Below are positions 28,721 through 38,417 of a stretch of 64,000 nt of DNA, one piece after another. Source of the stretch: CAYNWT01 sp964450955 (lineage in GTDB: Bacteria > Planctomycetota > Planctomycetia > Planctomycetales > Planctomycetaceae); contig CAYVFI010000024.1 of the NCBI GenBank assembly GCA_964450955.1, positions 1 to 64,000 on the forward strand, read 5' to 3'. Below the pieces are notes generated by a model. It did not search any database, had not been told where the DNA came from, and worked only from the letters and a program-made list of their open reading frames with translations. Both the position numbers and the translations under genes were made by a program. Each line of letters starts with the position of its first letter. The stretch's first letter is position 1.

Positions 28721-29035
28721 ATGGCCAAGAAGAAAGCGGCTAAAGGCGGCGGGAAAATCATTCCGCTTGGCGATCGTGTTGTGCTGAAGCGTGCTGAGGC
28801 TGAAGACACCACAGCTGGTGGAATCGTTCTGCCGGATTCAGCTCGAGACAAGCCACAGCGCGGTGAAGTCGTTGCGATTGGCGATGGTCACGTGAATGAC
28901 AAGGGCGAACGAGTTGCCCTGACTGTCAAGGAGGGCGATCGCGTTATCTTTAGTTCGTACGCTGGCGACGAGATCAGCATCGGCGACGAAACGTATCTGT
29001 TGCTTCGAGAATCAGACATTCTCGCGACCTACTAA
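28721..29035 (+). CDS. groES: Co-chaperonin GroES (Hsp10)
   Basis: GroES caps the GroEL ring during ATP-driven protein folding in the cytoplasm. The core starts at IIPLGDRVVLKRAEAEDTTA, with the mobile loop GGIVLPDSA and the conserved end ETYLLLRESDILA. It is 104 aa, slightly longer than usual because of a Lys/Gly-rich N-terminal extension (MAKKKAAKGGG). It is 115 bp upstream of groEL, same direction. The 15 bases around its start (GAAAACGGAAATGGC) are identical to those at groEL, so both mRNAs present the same initiation site. Confidence 0.97.
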   Translation: MAKKKAAKGGGKIIPLGDRVVLKRAEAEDTTAGGIVLPDSARDKPQRGEVVAIGDGHVNDKGERVALTVKEGDRVIFSSYAGDEISIGDETYLLLRESDILATY

Positions 29036-29150
29036 GTCACGCGACTGTGAACGCGAACAGCGTTCATAGCGGAGTTCGCAAGCAGGCCGTCTGGTCGCTG
29101 CGTCTCCTTTGCACACACGAAACTACAAACCCACTGCGGAGAAAACGGAA

Positions 29151-30764
29151 ATGGCGAAGATTATTGCCTTCGATCAGGAAGCTCAGGAAGCCATGCGACG
29201 TGGCGTGAGCAAGCTCGCGAAGACTGTTCGCGTGACGCTTGGCCCTCGCGGTCGCAACGTCATCATCGAAAAGAGCTTTGGTTCACCAACTGTCACCAAG
29301 GACGGTGTGACTGTTGCTCGCGAAATCGAACTTGGCGACAAGTTTGAAGACATGGGCGCTCGTATGGTTCGCGAAGTTGCCAGCAAGACATCAGATGTCG
29401 CTGGTGACGGAACCACAACTGCCACAATCATGGCTGAAGCGATTTACAACGAAGGCCTTAAGGCTGTCGTTGCTGGCGTCAGCCCAATCGGCATGAAGCG
29501 TGGCATGGACAAGGCTGTCGAAGAAATTATCGGCAAGCTGCACGGCATGGCGATTCCCTGCAAAACTTCAAAAGCAGTGACGCAGGTCGGAACTGTTGCT
29601 TCAAACGGCGATGCCGAAATCGGTGAGATCCTCGCTGAAGCGCAGAGCCAGGTTGGTCAGGACGGTGTGATTACTGTCGAAGAAGGCAACAGCCTTGAGA
29701 CCACACTTGAGAAGCTGGACGGTATGCAGTTCGATCGCGGCTACCTCTCACCATACTTTGTGACTGATCCACAAAGCATGGAATGCGAGATGGAAGACGC
29801 TTACGTTCTGATCCACGAAAAGAAGATCTCAAACATCAAAGATTTGGTTCCGGTTCTGGAAAAGGTTGTCCAGTCTGGCAAGCCACTGCTGATTGTTGCT
29901 GAAGACGTCGATGGCGAAGCTCTCGCGACTTTGGTTATCAACAAGCTGCGTGGAACCTTCAAGATCTGTGCTGTGAAGGCTCCAGGCTACGGCGATCGTC
30001 GCAAGGCGATGCTGCAGGATCTCGCCATCATGGTTGGTGGTCAGGCTATCTTCGAAGACCTGGGTATTCAGCTGGAGAACGTTCAGCTGTCGGATCTTGG
30101 TCGAGCCAAGAAGCTTGTTGTTGATAAGGACAACACCACCATCGTTGAAGGTGCTGGTGCTGGCAAAGACATCAAGTCACGAATCGAACAGATCCGTCGC
30201 GAACTTGAGAACTCATCAAGCGACTACGATAAAGAGAAGCTTGAAGAACGAATCGCGAAGCTGTCCGGCGGTGTGGCTCAGGTCAACGTTGGTGCCGCTA
30301 CCGAAAGCGAAATGAAAGAAAAGAAGGCTCGTGTCGAAGACGCCCTTCACGCAATCCGCGCGGCTGTGGAAGAAGGAATTCTTCCTGGCGGTGGAGTTGC
30401 TCTTCTTCGCGCATCAAAGTCTGTGAAGCCGAAGGGGCTTAGCGACGACGAGAAAGTCGGCTTTGATATCATCGTTCGAGCCTGCCGTGCTCCACTGACT
30501 CAGATTGCCAACAACGCTGGCATCGACGGCAGTGTTGTTTGCGAAAAGGTCTCTGAGCTTGAAGGCAACCACGGCTACAACGCGGCTGCCGAAAAGTACC
30601 AGGACATGGTCAAGGCTGGTGTCATTGATCCAACCAAGGTGACTCGAACAGCTCTGCAAAACGCAGCCAGCGTTTCGACTCTTCTGCTGACAAGCGATGC
30701 ACTAATCGCCGACAAGCCGAAGGAAGCCAAGGGCGGACACAGCCACGACGACGACATGTACTAG
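29151..30764 (+). CDS. groEL: Chaperonin GroEL (Hsp60)
   Basis: The 537-aa product has all chaperonin landmarks: VTLGPRGRNV near residue 30, the ATP-site VAGDGTTTATI near 85-95 (catalytic Asp), an apical domain with YLSPYFVTDP, and the C-terminal AAVEEGILPGGGVALL. ATG 29151 is chosen over the upstream open frame. The tail is GGHSHDDDMY rather than the usual Gly-Gly-Met repeat, which may mark it as one of several GroELs in the genome. A strong intrinsic terminator lies 105 bp downstream. With groES it forms a two-gene operon. Confidence 0.97.
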   Translation: MAKIIAFDQEAQEAMRRGVSKLAKTVRVTLGPRGRNVIIEKSFGSPTVTKDGVTVAREIELGDKFEDMGARMVREVASKTSDVAGDGTTTATIMAEAIYNEGLKAVVAGVSPIGMKRGMDKAVEEIIGKLHGMAIPCKTSKAVTQVGTVASNGDAEIGEILAEAQSQVGQDGVITVEEGNSLETTLEKLDGMQFDRGYLSPYFVTDPQSMECEMEDAYVLIHEKKISNIKDLVPVLEKVVQSGKPLLIVAEDVDGEALATLVINKLRGTFKICAVKAPGYGDRRKAMLQDLAIMVGGQAIFEDLGIQLENVQLSDLGRAKKLVVDKDNTTIVEGAGAGKDIKSRIEQIRRELENSSSDYDKEKLEERIAKLSGGVAQVNVGAATESEMKEKKARVEDALHAIRAAVEEGILPGGGVALLRASKSVKPKGLSDDEKVGFDIIVRACRAPLTQIANNAGIDGSVVCEKVSELEGNHGYNAAAEKYQDMVKAGVIDPTKVTRTALQNAASVSTLLLTSDALIADKPKEAKGGHSHDDDMY

Positions 30765-30868
30765 GACGAACGTTCCGTTCGATCGGTATCCAGTGGGGAT
30801 GGTGACCGAGGTTGCTGCCTGTTGGCCCGGTTGGGCGGTTAGCTGGTTCGAAGTTCTGTAGAGTTTTC

Positions 30869-30903
30869 AAAGCGCCCGGATTCACGTCCGGGTGCTTTTT
30901 TTT
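30869..30903 (+). terminator. Intrinsic terminator of groES-groEL
   Basis: AGCGCCCGGA (30871-30880) and TCCGGGTGCT (30887-30896) pair with one G-T or mismatch around a TTCACG loop and run into a T-tract to 30903. This is a textbook rho-independent terminator on the plus strand. Confidence 0.9.
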
Positions 30904-31060
30904 GCGCGCTTTGTAGTCGGTTGTACATTGTGACTGCCTTTTTTTCGTGAACGGGCAGGGGTACGGTTTCTTAACTGCAACTCTTGCAGCACTCTCCGCG
31001 AGGCGGCTTGATTCCCGGGTCGTGCTTGCCAATCACGTTCGTGAACTTAAAGGAGACGCA

Positions 31061-33454
31061 ATGCTGAAGTCGTGGAAACGTTCTGTTCGTTCGCTTCGCC
31101 GTCGCAGTCAAAACCGCTTTGCGGTTGAACGGCTTGAAGATCGCTCACTGTTGTCGGCCGCTTACGGTGCGATTGATGATCTGGTGGTTGATCCAAACAC
31201 CTATGCTGCCGATCAGATTGTTGTGCAGTTTGACTCTACCAGCAGCACAAGTCCGAATGCTTTACCACTGGCTGGTGTGAAGCTTGGTGATTCACTGGGT
31301 GCGGCCGGGCTGTATGAAGTTTACCTGGATCCCAGTGTGACCCCTGAACAGGCTGTGGCTGCGTTCGAGGCTCATCCGTCCGTCGAGTACGCTCATCCGG
31401 ACTTTCAGGTTCAGTTGAATGCGACTCCAAACGATCCCGACTTCGGAAGCCTGTGGGGTCTGAACAACACCACCCAGACAGGTGGGCGTTTCGATGCGGA
31501 CATTGACGCTGTCGAAGCCTGGGACATCCGTACGGACGCGTCTGAAGTTGTCGTCGCGATTATCGACACCGGTATCGATTACACCCACCCCGACCTGCGC
31601 GACAACATGTGGACGAACCCTGGCGAGATCGCTGGCGATGGTATCGACAACGATGGCAACGGGTACGTTGACGACATCTTTGGCTATGACTTCGTCAACA
31701 ACGATGCCGACCCGATGGACGACAACAACCATGGGACTCATGTCGCGGGGACCGTGGGCGCTGAGGGCAATAACGGAGTGGGAGTCGCTGGTGTTGCCTG
31801 GGATGTGCAACTGATGGCGTTAAAGTTTCTAAGCGCCAGTGGTTCGGGAAGCAGCAGTGGCGCGATTGCGGCGATTAATTACGCAGCCACGATGGGTGCC
31901 GATATCGCCAACAACAGTTGGGGCGGCGGTGGCTTCAGTAGTTCGATGCAGCGGGCGATTGACAACTTTGTTGACAGCGGCGGAATCTTTACCGCTGCGG
32001 CTGGTAACCATGGCGGTAACAACGACGACGGTGGTTTCTATCCTGCGAACTACAACAATGTGATTTCCGTCGCGGCTTCCACTCATACAGACGCGTTGGC
32101 CGGTTTTTCCGGGTTCGGGACCGGCACCGTTGATATTGCGGCGCCGGGTGCATCGATCCGCAGCACAATCGCTGGCGGCGGTTACGCGAACTTCAGCGGA
32201 ACCTCAATGGCGACGCCGATGGTTTCGGGAGCGTTTGCGATTCTGCGAGCCGAATTCCCTGACGACACAAACGCCGAACTTATCGATCGAATGATGCAGG
32301 CGGCCGATCCGGTTCTCAACGACGTCACGACTTACGGTCGATTAAACCTCAACGAAGCGCTTGCTGATGCTGCGGATGACGACACCGATCCGCCGACGGA
32401 TTTGACCGGTCCGCAAGTTACGTCCGTCACGTGGAATGACGACGTTGACGGAGCGGTTGTGGTATTTGACGAAGCCATTGATGTGTCGTCGTTGACAACG
32501 ACAGACGTGTCTTTGTCTGGCCCGTCCGGCAGTATTGTTGTGGACTCTGTTACGGAGGTGCCGGGTTCAGGCGGAACCGAATTCCAGGTCAGCTTTACTC
32601 AGCAAACCAGTGAAGGCGACTACTCAATGAGTATCGGCCCAAACATCGCGGATGTTGCCGGGAACCTGATGGACCAGGACGGCGATGGAACCGGCGGCGA
32701 AGCGGGTGACGATGACTTCGCAAGCAGCTATACGATTGAAGGCGTAAGGGTCTTTGAATGGACTGGCAACGTCGCGCTACGCGACGCGCGGACTCGGTGG
32801 GGACGCACTCGAGCCGGCTTGACGCGAGTTCGGTTCCGGATTGGCGAAGATGTGCAGATCGCCGATTTGAATGTGCAGATTAGTTTGAACCACACATGGG
32901 ACAGTGACCTGGTGGTCTTCCTTGTCGGACCAGGCGGTTACTCGCAGCTGTTTAACAGGCGCGGTGGAAATGGCGACAACATTAACGCCACCTTTGACGA
33001 CGAAGCTTCAACGGCAATTGCTGACGGAGCGGCGCCGTTTAATGGTGACTTCCGTCCGGAGTCCGGACTTTCTGTCTTTGATGGTCGCTCGACTGCCGGC
33101 ATTTGGTCAGTGGTGGTTTATGACCTGGCCAGGGGCGACGTGGGCAACCTGACGGGCGTCAAGTTGATTGTGACACCGGAGGACACCAGCGGAACGACAG
33201 ATGTGGATCTGCCTCCTGTTCAGATCGCCTATCCTCGATTGGAGACTGAACGTTTTCGTTTTGAAGAATCCGTTTCATCGCGCAGAGTCGTGGTGACGGA
33301 GGAAGTTAAAGCGGCCGTCAGTCCGGTGATCGATGAAGCCAAGGATTGGCACGACTATCTGGATTCTTCGAACCAAATGTTCGTGGATTTTGCAGACAAC
33401 GATTTGGTGTTTGCTGCGACAGAAGATCAGGTTCCTCTGCAACTGCTGGACTAG
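31061..33454 (+). CDS. Exported subtilisin-like serine protease with P-like domain (797 aa)
   Basis: A strong ribosome-binding site AGGAG (31050-31054) sets ATG 31061. The Arg-rich N-terminus carries LEDRSLLSA (LEPR-XLL-like). A propeptide/I9-like segment precedes the S8 domain with Asp 169 (IIDTGIDYTHPDL), His 224 (NHGTHVAGT), the oxyanion Asn region (NNSWGG, AAGNHGG) and Ser 382 (SGTSMATPM). A dockerin-like Asp-rich segment (GIDNDGNGYVDDI) follows the catalytic Asp as in many planctomycete subtilases. Next come a Big-5/Ig-like domain (about 455-560) and a proprotein-convertase P-like beta domain (about 575-700). It is expected to act outside the cytoplasm. Single-gene unit. Confidence 0.93.
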   Translation: MLKSWKRSVRSLRRRSQNRFAVERLEDRSLLSAAYGAIDDLVVDPNTYAADQIVVQFDSTSSTSPNALPLAGVKLGDSLGAAGLYEVYLDPSVTPEQAVAAFEAHPSVEYAHPDFQVQLNATPNDPDFGSLWGLNNTTQTGGRFDADIDAVEAWDIRTDASEVVVAIIDTGIDYTHPDLRDNMWTNPGEIAGDGIDNDGNGYVDDIFGYDFVNNDADPMDDNNHGTHVAGTVGAEGNNGVGVAGVAWDVQLMALKFLSASGSGSSSGAIAAINYAATMGADIANNSWGGGGFSSSMQRAIDNFVDSGGIFTAAAGNHGGNNDDGGFYPANYNNVISVAASTHTDALAGFSGFGTGTVDIAAPGASIRSTIAGGGYANFSGTSMATPMVSGAFAILRAEFPDDTNAELIDRMMQAADPVLNDVTTYGRLNLNEALADAADDDTDPPTDLTGPQVTSVTWNDDVDGAVVVFDEAIDVSSLTTTDVSLSGPSGSIVVDSVTEVPGSGGTEFQVSFTQQTSEGDYSMSIGPNIADVAGNLMDQDGDGTGGEAGDDDFASSYTIEGVRVFEWTGNVALRDARTRWGRTRAGLTRVRFRIGEDVQIADLNVQISLNHTWDSDLVVFLVGPGGYSQLFNRRGGNGDNINATFDDEASTAIADGAAPFNGDFRPESGLSVFDGRSTAGIWSVVVYDLARGDVGNLTGVKLIVTPEDTSGTTDVDLPPVQIAYPRLETERFRFEESVSSRRVVVTEEVKAAVSPVIDEAKDWHDYLDSSNQMFVDFADNDLVFAATEDQVPLQLLD

Positions 33455-33565
33455 GCAACTTCCACTTGCGCCGGTTTGCGACGACCGCGGTCTGATTTCG
33501 TCGGCCGTCGCGCCGCGTGCGTGGACCGGGGGTGTTTTGGTGAGTTCCGGGTTCACACGCATGGC

Positions 33566-33590
33566 GGCAGTGAGTCTCATGCTTACTGCC
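33566..33590. repeat. Hairpin downstream of the subtilase gene
   Basis: GGCAGTGAG (33566-33574) and CTTACTGCC (33582-33590) pair with one G-T around TCTCATG, and flanking CACAC/GTGTG bases can extend the stem. No T-tract, so termination function is uncertain. Confidence 0.5.
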
Positions 33591-33677
33591 TCATGTGTGG
33601 GGTCAGGTGTGAACTTTTGACTCGTAAATTGGGGTTCGGACCGACACAATGGTGGAGACCAATGTGTACGGAGCCCC

Positions 33678-36530
33678 ATGATGAGTCGGACTGTTGTTGA
33701 GTGCCCACGCTGCCACAAGAAGCTGCGATTTCAAAGCGACGCCCGGCGTACATCAATCGCATGCCCGGTATGCACTCAGAGAATCGTGATTGCTGAAGTG
33801 GATGCTGACGAACCAATCGACGTTTGTCCGACCGAGTTTCAGGAACCAGTGATCGAAAGCCGCAAGGCCACGAAGCCAGGCGAAAAACCACATTCCGTGC
33901 AGGACGTGTTTGACTACTTCGGCGTCGGTGACGAGAAGCCAGCGAAGACGATACAGCCAGGCCGCAGTCAAAACTCGGCGACCATCCAGAACCGTCGCGA
34001 GCGCCAACCGCGTGATTCCGGAGGGCTTGGAAAAAAGTTAGGGCTGGCCGCGCTGTTGTTGGTGCCGCTTCTGGGCATCGGAGGCATGTTGTTTGCCTAC
34101 GTTGGCAGTGCGGACGACGGGGCCGACGATGGGCTGGTTGCCAGCGAACCGCCGACCCGCGTCGATCTGGTTCCGGCTGCGTCCCGACTAAACAGCAAGC
34201 CGGCTTCCGTTGCCCCGGCTGACGCGAGCCGTGGTTCTGAATGGCAGCCAGCTCCGGCTGCCAATAATTCAGAGGAACCGAAAGCACTTGCTGCTGCGAC
34301 TATCCAAAAGGAACCACCAAAGCGGCCTGCATCTGTCGAGGACACTCCACCCACACCGCGTGATGGCGCACGGGCAGTTGTCAGTCAGCCGCCGACCGAC
34401 AAGCCAGACCAATCAGACGAAGCAGACGCATCGGGCAAGCCTGCTGCGGTGGTTGGTCACGCTCCGGAGGCTGCGTCTGTCATCGTGCAAGCGAAGCCGG
34501 TCGATGTACTGCGGTACAAATGGAAGCCGGGCGACAAGCATGTGTACTCTGTGAAGGTCACCGCTGGTGAGGGTCGGGCTATACGGACTTTAAGTGGAAC
34601 CTGCACCTATTCCGTGTTGGGGCAAGATCGGGTCAACGGCGAAGAATCGAAGAGTTCCGGAACCGGCTTTGTCGTGGCAGCAAACGGATACATCGCCACG
34701 TGCGCGCACGTTGTCGAGGACGCGAAGCGGGTCGATGTGACGCTGGGCAAGAAAGTTTATGAAGCAACCGTTGTTGCCGAGAACCGAAAGCGCGACATTG
34801 CTTTACTGAAAATCAACGCGACAGGTCTGCATGTTTTGCCGCACGCAAATTCCGATGAAGTCAGGCTGGCCGAACCCGTCCGCGCGTTTGGGTTTCCGTT
34901 GTCGAGTATGCTGGGAACTGGTTTAAAGGTGGCATCCGGCGAAGTCGCTGGCACGGTCGATCACAAGAAGCACGGCCGGCAAATACAAACCGACGCGCCG
35001 ATTAACCCTGGCAACAGCGGCGGGCCAATGATTAACGATCGCGGTCAGGTGATCGGTGTGGCCAGTAGCAAACTGATTAACAGTGTTGCCAGTTCGGTCG
35101 GCTTTGCGGTTCCCATCAATGCTCTGAAGGAAATGCTGGCGAAGCAGGGTATTCCGATTCCGGGTGTTGGTGAGAACAAGAAACTGGACGGCCCGACGCT
35201 GGCTGAGCAGGTGACTCCGGGAGTCGCGTTTATCAAAGTTCGCAGCAGTTCCGTGGGCAAGGTATTCGCGTTGAACTACCAGGGCCGTTTTGCACAGTCG
35301 GCTTTGCTTGGCTTTAGTCGCGATAGCGGGCGGATGCAGGTCAATGTGCACGGCCAGGTGACCAGCTTTACGGGGAAGGGCAGCCTGCCGTATGTGCTGG
35401 GGTCGGTTGCGGAACTTGTCATGGAGGAACTGGCTGAGTTTGGCGATCCGGAATGGGGCGGCGAATCCGTGGGGTCGCTAAGCGTCGTGAAGCGAGAACG
35501 CAGCGGGTTCCCCCGCATACCCGGGTTCGGCGGTTTTCGACGTGGGTTTCCGGGTCGATTTGGTAATAGAGCGGAGCCCAAAGAGGAAGTCGTTAAGACC
35601 ATCCCGGCGATTCAGCGTGTGGGCTATCGATTGGGCAAAGAGACCGATGGCCGGGTCACCATTCACAAGACGTACGAATTCATCACGACCGACGATGAAG
35701 TGAATCCTTACTTCCTGACTAAGGGTAAGAGCGAGATTGTGTTCGACAGGAACGCCGGTCAATTGGTGAGCGTGGATTACACCGCAAACGTAGTGACGAA
35801 CGATGAAGACGGCCGCACCGAGACGCCCATATCTGTGAAGGTTAACCAGCGTGACGCCGCCGAAGTCGCTCGCGAACGCGCTGAGGCCATCGCTCGGGCG
35901 GAAGAACTGAGAAAGCAGAAAGAACTGGAGAGAACGGTTCCTGATCCTGAACGAGTGGATGCAGAATTAGACGCACTTGCAACACTGGGGCGACGGCCCG
36001 CGTGGACGGTGCTGCAGAAGCTGGCTCCACTGGCTGTGGTTCCGGAGAAGCGGGAAGCGGTTTTAAATGCCGCTCGGCCCTACCTCAAAGATTCAAATGA
36101 CCTCACCGCATCGTCGGCGGCGAAGATTCTTGCGAAGTGGGCAACCGAAGATGATGTGGACGAGTTGCGCACCATCATGGCCATACGCCACCACATGTAT
36201 CGAGACGCAAAGAAGGAAGCCATACGCAAGCTGCTGAAATTCAAAGATGTGCGAAGCTTCGCTGCCATCATCAAGCTGACCAACGACGGACTTATGCGGC
36301 GTGAGCTGAAGCCGTTGTTAATTGACTATGGGCCGAAGATCGAACAGTCGATTTTGAACGAGTTCGACGGCATTAACGACATGTTTGCTCGCATGACGTT
36401 AGTGGAGGTGTTGGCAGAGATCGGCACCGAGGACAGCCTCCCACTGTTGGAAGGGCTGGTGAATCAACCGCACGTGAAGACTAAGGCCAACCGCGCGATT
36501 CAGGCGATTCGTCGGCGCATCCCGAGGTAG
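33678..36530 (+). CDS. Zinc-ribbon, transmembrane, trypsin-like protease with HEAT-like C-terminus (950 aa)
   Basis: Begins with a CxxC...CxxC zinc ribbon (residues 9-32, MJ0042-like), then a charged linker and a single membrane helix at about 120-140. A long Pro/Ala-rich stalk leads to an S1C/HtrA-like catalytic domain: His 344 (CAHVVED), Asp 373 (RDIALLKI) and Ser 447 (NPGNSGGPM). No PDZ domain is evident. A beta-rich region with a Phe/Gly/Arg patch follows (about 615-640), then a charged coiled coil and HEAT-like helical pairs (about 770-950). The ribbon should be cytoplasmic and the protease extracytoplasmic. GGAG at 33670-33673 supports ATG 33678 or 33681. Confidence 0.87.
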   Translation: MMSRTVVECPRCHKKLRFQSDARRTSIACPVCTQRIVIAEVDADEPIDVCPTEFQEPVIESRKATKPGEKPHSVQDVFDYFGVGDEKPAKTIQPGRSQNSATIQNRRERQPRDSGGLGKKLGLAALLLVPLLGIGGMLFAYVGSADDGADDGLVASEPPTRVDLVPAASRLNSKPASVAPADASRGSEWQPAPAANNSEEPKALAAATIQKEPPKRPASVEDTPPTPRDGARAVVSQPPTDKPDQSDEADASGKPAAVVGHAPEAASVIVQAKPVDVLRYKWKPGDKHVYSVKVTAGEGRAIRTLSGTCTYSVLGQDRVNGEESKSSGTGFVVAANGYIATCAHVVEDAKRVDVTLGKKVYEATVVAENRKRDIALLKINATGLHVLPHANSDEVRLAEPVRAFGFPLSSMLGTGLKVASGEVAGTVDHKKHGRQIQTDAPINPGNSGGPMINDRGQVIGVASSKLINSVASSVGFAVPINALKEMLAKQGIPIPGVGENKKLDGPTLAEQVTPGVAFIKVRSSSVGKVFALNYQGRFAQSALLGFSRDSGRMQVNVHGQVTSFTGKGSLPYVLGSVAELVMEELAEFGDPEWGGESVGSLSVVKRERSGFPRIPGFGGFRRGFPGRFGNRAEPKEEVVKTIPAIQRVGYRLGKETDGRVTIHKTYEFITTDDEVNPYFLTKGKSEIVFDRNAGQLVSVDYTANVVTNDEDGRTETPISVKVNQRDAAEVARERAEAIARAEELRKQKELERTVPDPERVDAELDALATLGRRPAWTVLQKLAPLAVVPEKREAVLNAARPYLKDSNDLTASSAAKILAKWATEDDVDELRTIMAIRHHMYRDAKKEAIRKLLKFKDVRSFAAIIKLTNDGLMRRELKPLLIDYGPKIEQSILNEFDGINDMFARMTLVEVLAEIGTEDSLPLLEGLVNQPHVKTKANRAIQAIRRRIPR

Positions 36531-36532
36531 AA

Positions 36533-36562
36533 GGAAGGCGGAAGGTGGAAGGTGGAAGGTGG
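36533..36562. repeat. Heptanucleotide tandem repeat GGAAGGT
   Basis: Four units (one GGAAGGC and three GGAAGGT) begin 2 bp after the stop of the protease gene and end with an extra GG. A short purine-rich microsatellite, possibly variable in copy number. Confidence 0.8.
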
Positions 36563-36794
36563 CTTTCAGTGTGGCGTGGTTCACTGAATGTTCGGCTGGT
36601 TTGAACCCGTAAGAAAGCCTGTGTGTTGTCGTTTGGCACGATGATGGCCTATCCAGCGAGTTCGTCGGTGTGGAATCCGCAATGGCGTTGAAATAGGTGG
36701 AATGGGGTAAACGCATGGTGTAATCTCCGGCAACACATATTCCCTAATCCGCCGGGCGGAATGCCTGGTTAAACCCACGAGGTAATTCGAACAC

Positions 36795-38243
36795 ATGCGA
36801 CTCGCACTCTCTCTGGCGTGTATTGGCCTGCTGGCAGGCTCAGCACATGCGGCTCCACAATGGTCGGCCAGCATCGACCTATCCAACTCCCGAGACATCG
36901 CGTTGCTGGAAGACGACGGTGTTCCCGGCGACAGGACGTATCAGATTCGAAGCTTGAACGGGACTTTCCCTCCTCAGGTGTTCGACCTGCCAGACGGCGA
37001 AATTGTTGTCAACATGTTGGGTGGCAACGACGTGCTGCTGTTTGATGGTTCGGTACTGGAAGGCTTCTTCGGTAGCGTGTTTGTGAACGGTGGAGATGGC
37101 AACGATCTGACCGTGATCGCAGGACTCAACACCTCCGGAAGCGTGTTCTCAGACGACTTCAGCGGCAACAATGCACTGCTTATGTTTGGTTCAGCGATTG
37201 CTGGCAACGTGTCAGTCAACGATGGGACTGGCGCCCAGTGTCTCGCGCTATTCGATTCAATCGTGGATGGCGATGTCCTGGCCGTAAGTCCGGACGGGCG
37301 GAGTTCGTTTGGAGTGGTTGGCACGTCAGTTGGTGGCGGATTGCTGATTGACAACGGTGGATTCGGAAACGACTACCTGGCACTGTTCGACAGCACTTTT
37401 GGTGGCGACGTCTTTGCCAGCCTTGGTAACGGCGAAGCGACTGTTAAAGCCAAAAAGAGCAGCGTTGCCGGATCGCTATCGGCTCTTGTCGAAGGCGGAA
37501 CGCTGGACCTGCGGGCTGATGAGCTTGGCGTTGGCGGTAGCATTTTCACATTCATTGGCGAAGGTGAGACCTCAAAGGAACTCAGTAACACAGTTGTTGG
37601 TGGAATTATTGACTTCGACGGCTTCCTGGGCTTCGATCGCACCATTCTGGACAATGTCGAAGCGGCAGAGATTCAAATCGACAATGGTGAAGGCGGAAGC
37701 CTTCTGGAAATCACAGGAACCTTCAACGCCAATCGATTGGTTTCCGTCAGCGGCCAGGGTGCCGGCGACGAGATCTTCATCGACGGGTCTGGCTTCATCG
37801 GCGATGTTGATATCAACAATGGCGATGGATCCTCGCGGCTGGAAGTTGCCGGCGACGTGACCCTGGGCAACGTCGTGCACGCTGGTGGTGGCGGGTTCAC
37901 GACTGTCAAACTTGATGGAACCTTCATTCAGGGCAACCTGATCTCTTTCAACTTTGGTGGTGGCAGCGATGTGATTCTGGACGGAGTGTTTGTCGGCGGC
38001 ATGGTTGATGTGGAATCGTTGGACGGTACCGACATCTTCCGTATCTTCGACTCTCAGTTCGGAGGTCCTGTGTTCATGCGAACCAACAACGGCGACGACA
38101 CGTTTACGGTGTCAAACTCTCTGTTCAACGGTGACTTTGTGATTGAAGGCGGATTCGACTTCGACATCTTCGAAACGTCGAATGACAGCACGTTCAATGG
38201 TCTTGTGTTCACCCCGGGTTTCGAGTTTGTGCTCGACTTCTAG
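36795..38243 (+). CDS. Exported beta-solenoid repeat protein (482 aa)
   Basis: A signal peptide ends near residue 19 (GSAHA-AP). The rest, from about residue 65, consists of roughly 23-25-residue rungs with the pattern G-(S/D/N)-V-x-(V/I)-N-x-G-x-G-x3-L-x-(V/L)-x2-S-x-(F/V)-x-G, about 16 copies, rich in Gly, Asp and Asn. This fits a right-handed beta-solenoid similar to planctomycete surface repeat proteins. There are no cysteines in the repeats, no RTX nonapeptides and no anchor motif. It may be a secreted structural or adhesive protein. An intrinsic terminator follows 38 bp downstream. Confidence 0.8.
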   Translation: MRLALSLACIGLLAGSAHAAPQWSASIDLSNSRDIALLEDDGVPGDRTYQIRSLNGTFPPQVFDLPDGEIVVNMLGGNDVLLFDGSVLEGFFGSVFVNGGDGNDLTVIAGLNTSGSVFSDDFSGNNALLMFGSAIAGNVSVNDGTGAQCLALFDSIVDGDVLAVSPDGRSSFGVVGTSVGGGLLIDNGGFGNDYLALFDSTFGGDVFASLGNGEATVKAKKSSVAGSLSALVEGGTLDLRADELGVGGSIFTFIGEGETSKELSNTVVGGIIDFDGFLGFDRTILDNVEAAEIQIDNGEGGSLLEITGTFNANRLVSVSGQGAGDEIFIDGSGFIGDVDINNGDGSSRLEVAGDVTLGNVVHAGGGGFTTVKLDGTFIQGNLISFNFGGGSDVILDGVFVGGMVDVESLDGTDIFRIFDSQFGGPVFMRTNNGDDTFTVSNSLFNGDFVIEGGFDFDIFETSNDSTFNGLVFTPGFEFVLDF

Positions 38244-38281
38244 GTCGGTTTTTGTTTACGGAACCGAAAGATTCAACAATT

Positions 38282-38313
38282 GAAGCCCGGAGATCGCTCT
38301 CCGGGCTTCTTTT
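38282..38313 (+). terminator. Intrinsic terminator of the beta-solenoid gene
   Basis: GAAGCCCGGAGA (38282-38293), loop TCGC, then TCTCCGGGCTTC (38298-38309) form a perfect 12-bp stem followed by TTTT. Clear rho-independent terminator on the plus strand. Confidence 0.9.
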
Positions 38314-38417
38314 GTTCGACGCCATCCCCGATAACACAGTTCTGCGCAGTTGCTGCGCGGACTGATTGTGCGCATTTTGCGGTCAGTGCTTTGGCGTTTG
38401 CACAAAAAGAGACCTTC

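Noticed and set aside
36600..36794. Promoter or riboswitch upstream of the beta-solenoid gene
   Set aside because: Apart from the GGAAGGT repeat no -35/-10 pair or conserved aptamer-like pairing could be supported.
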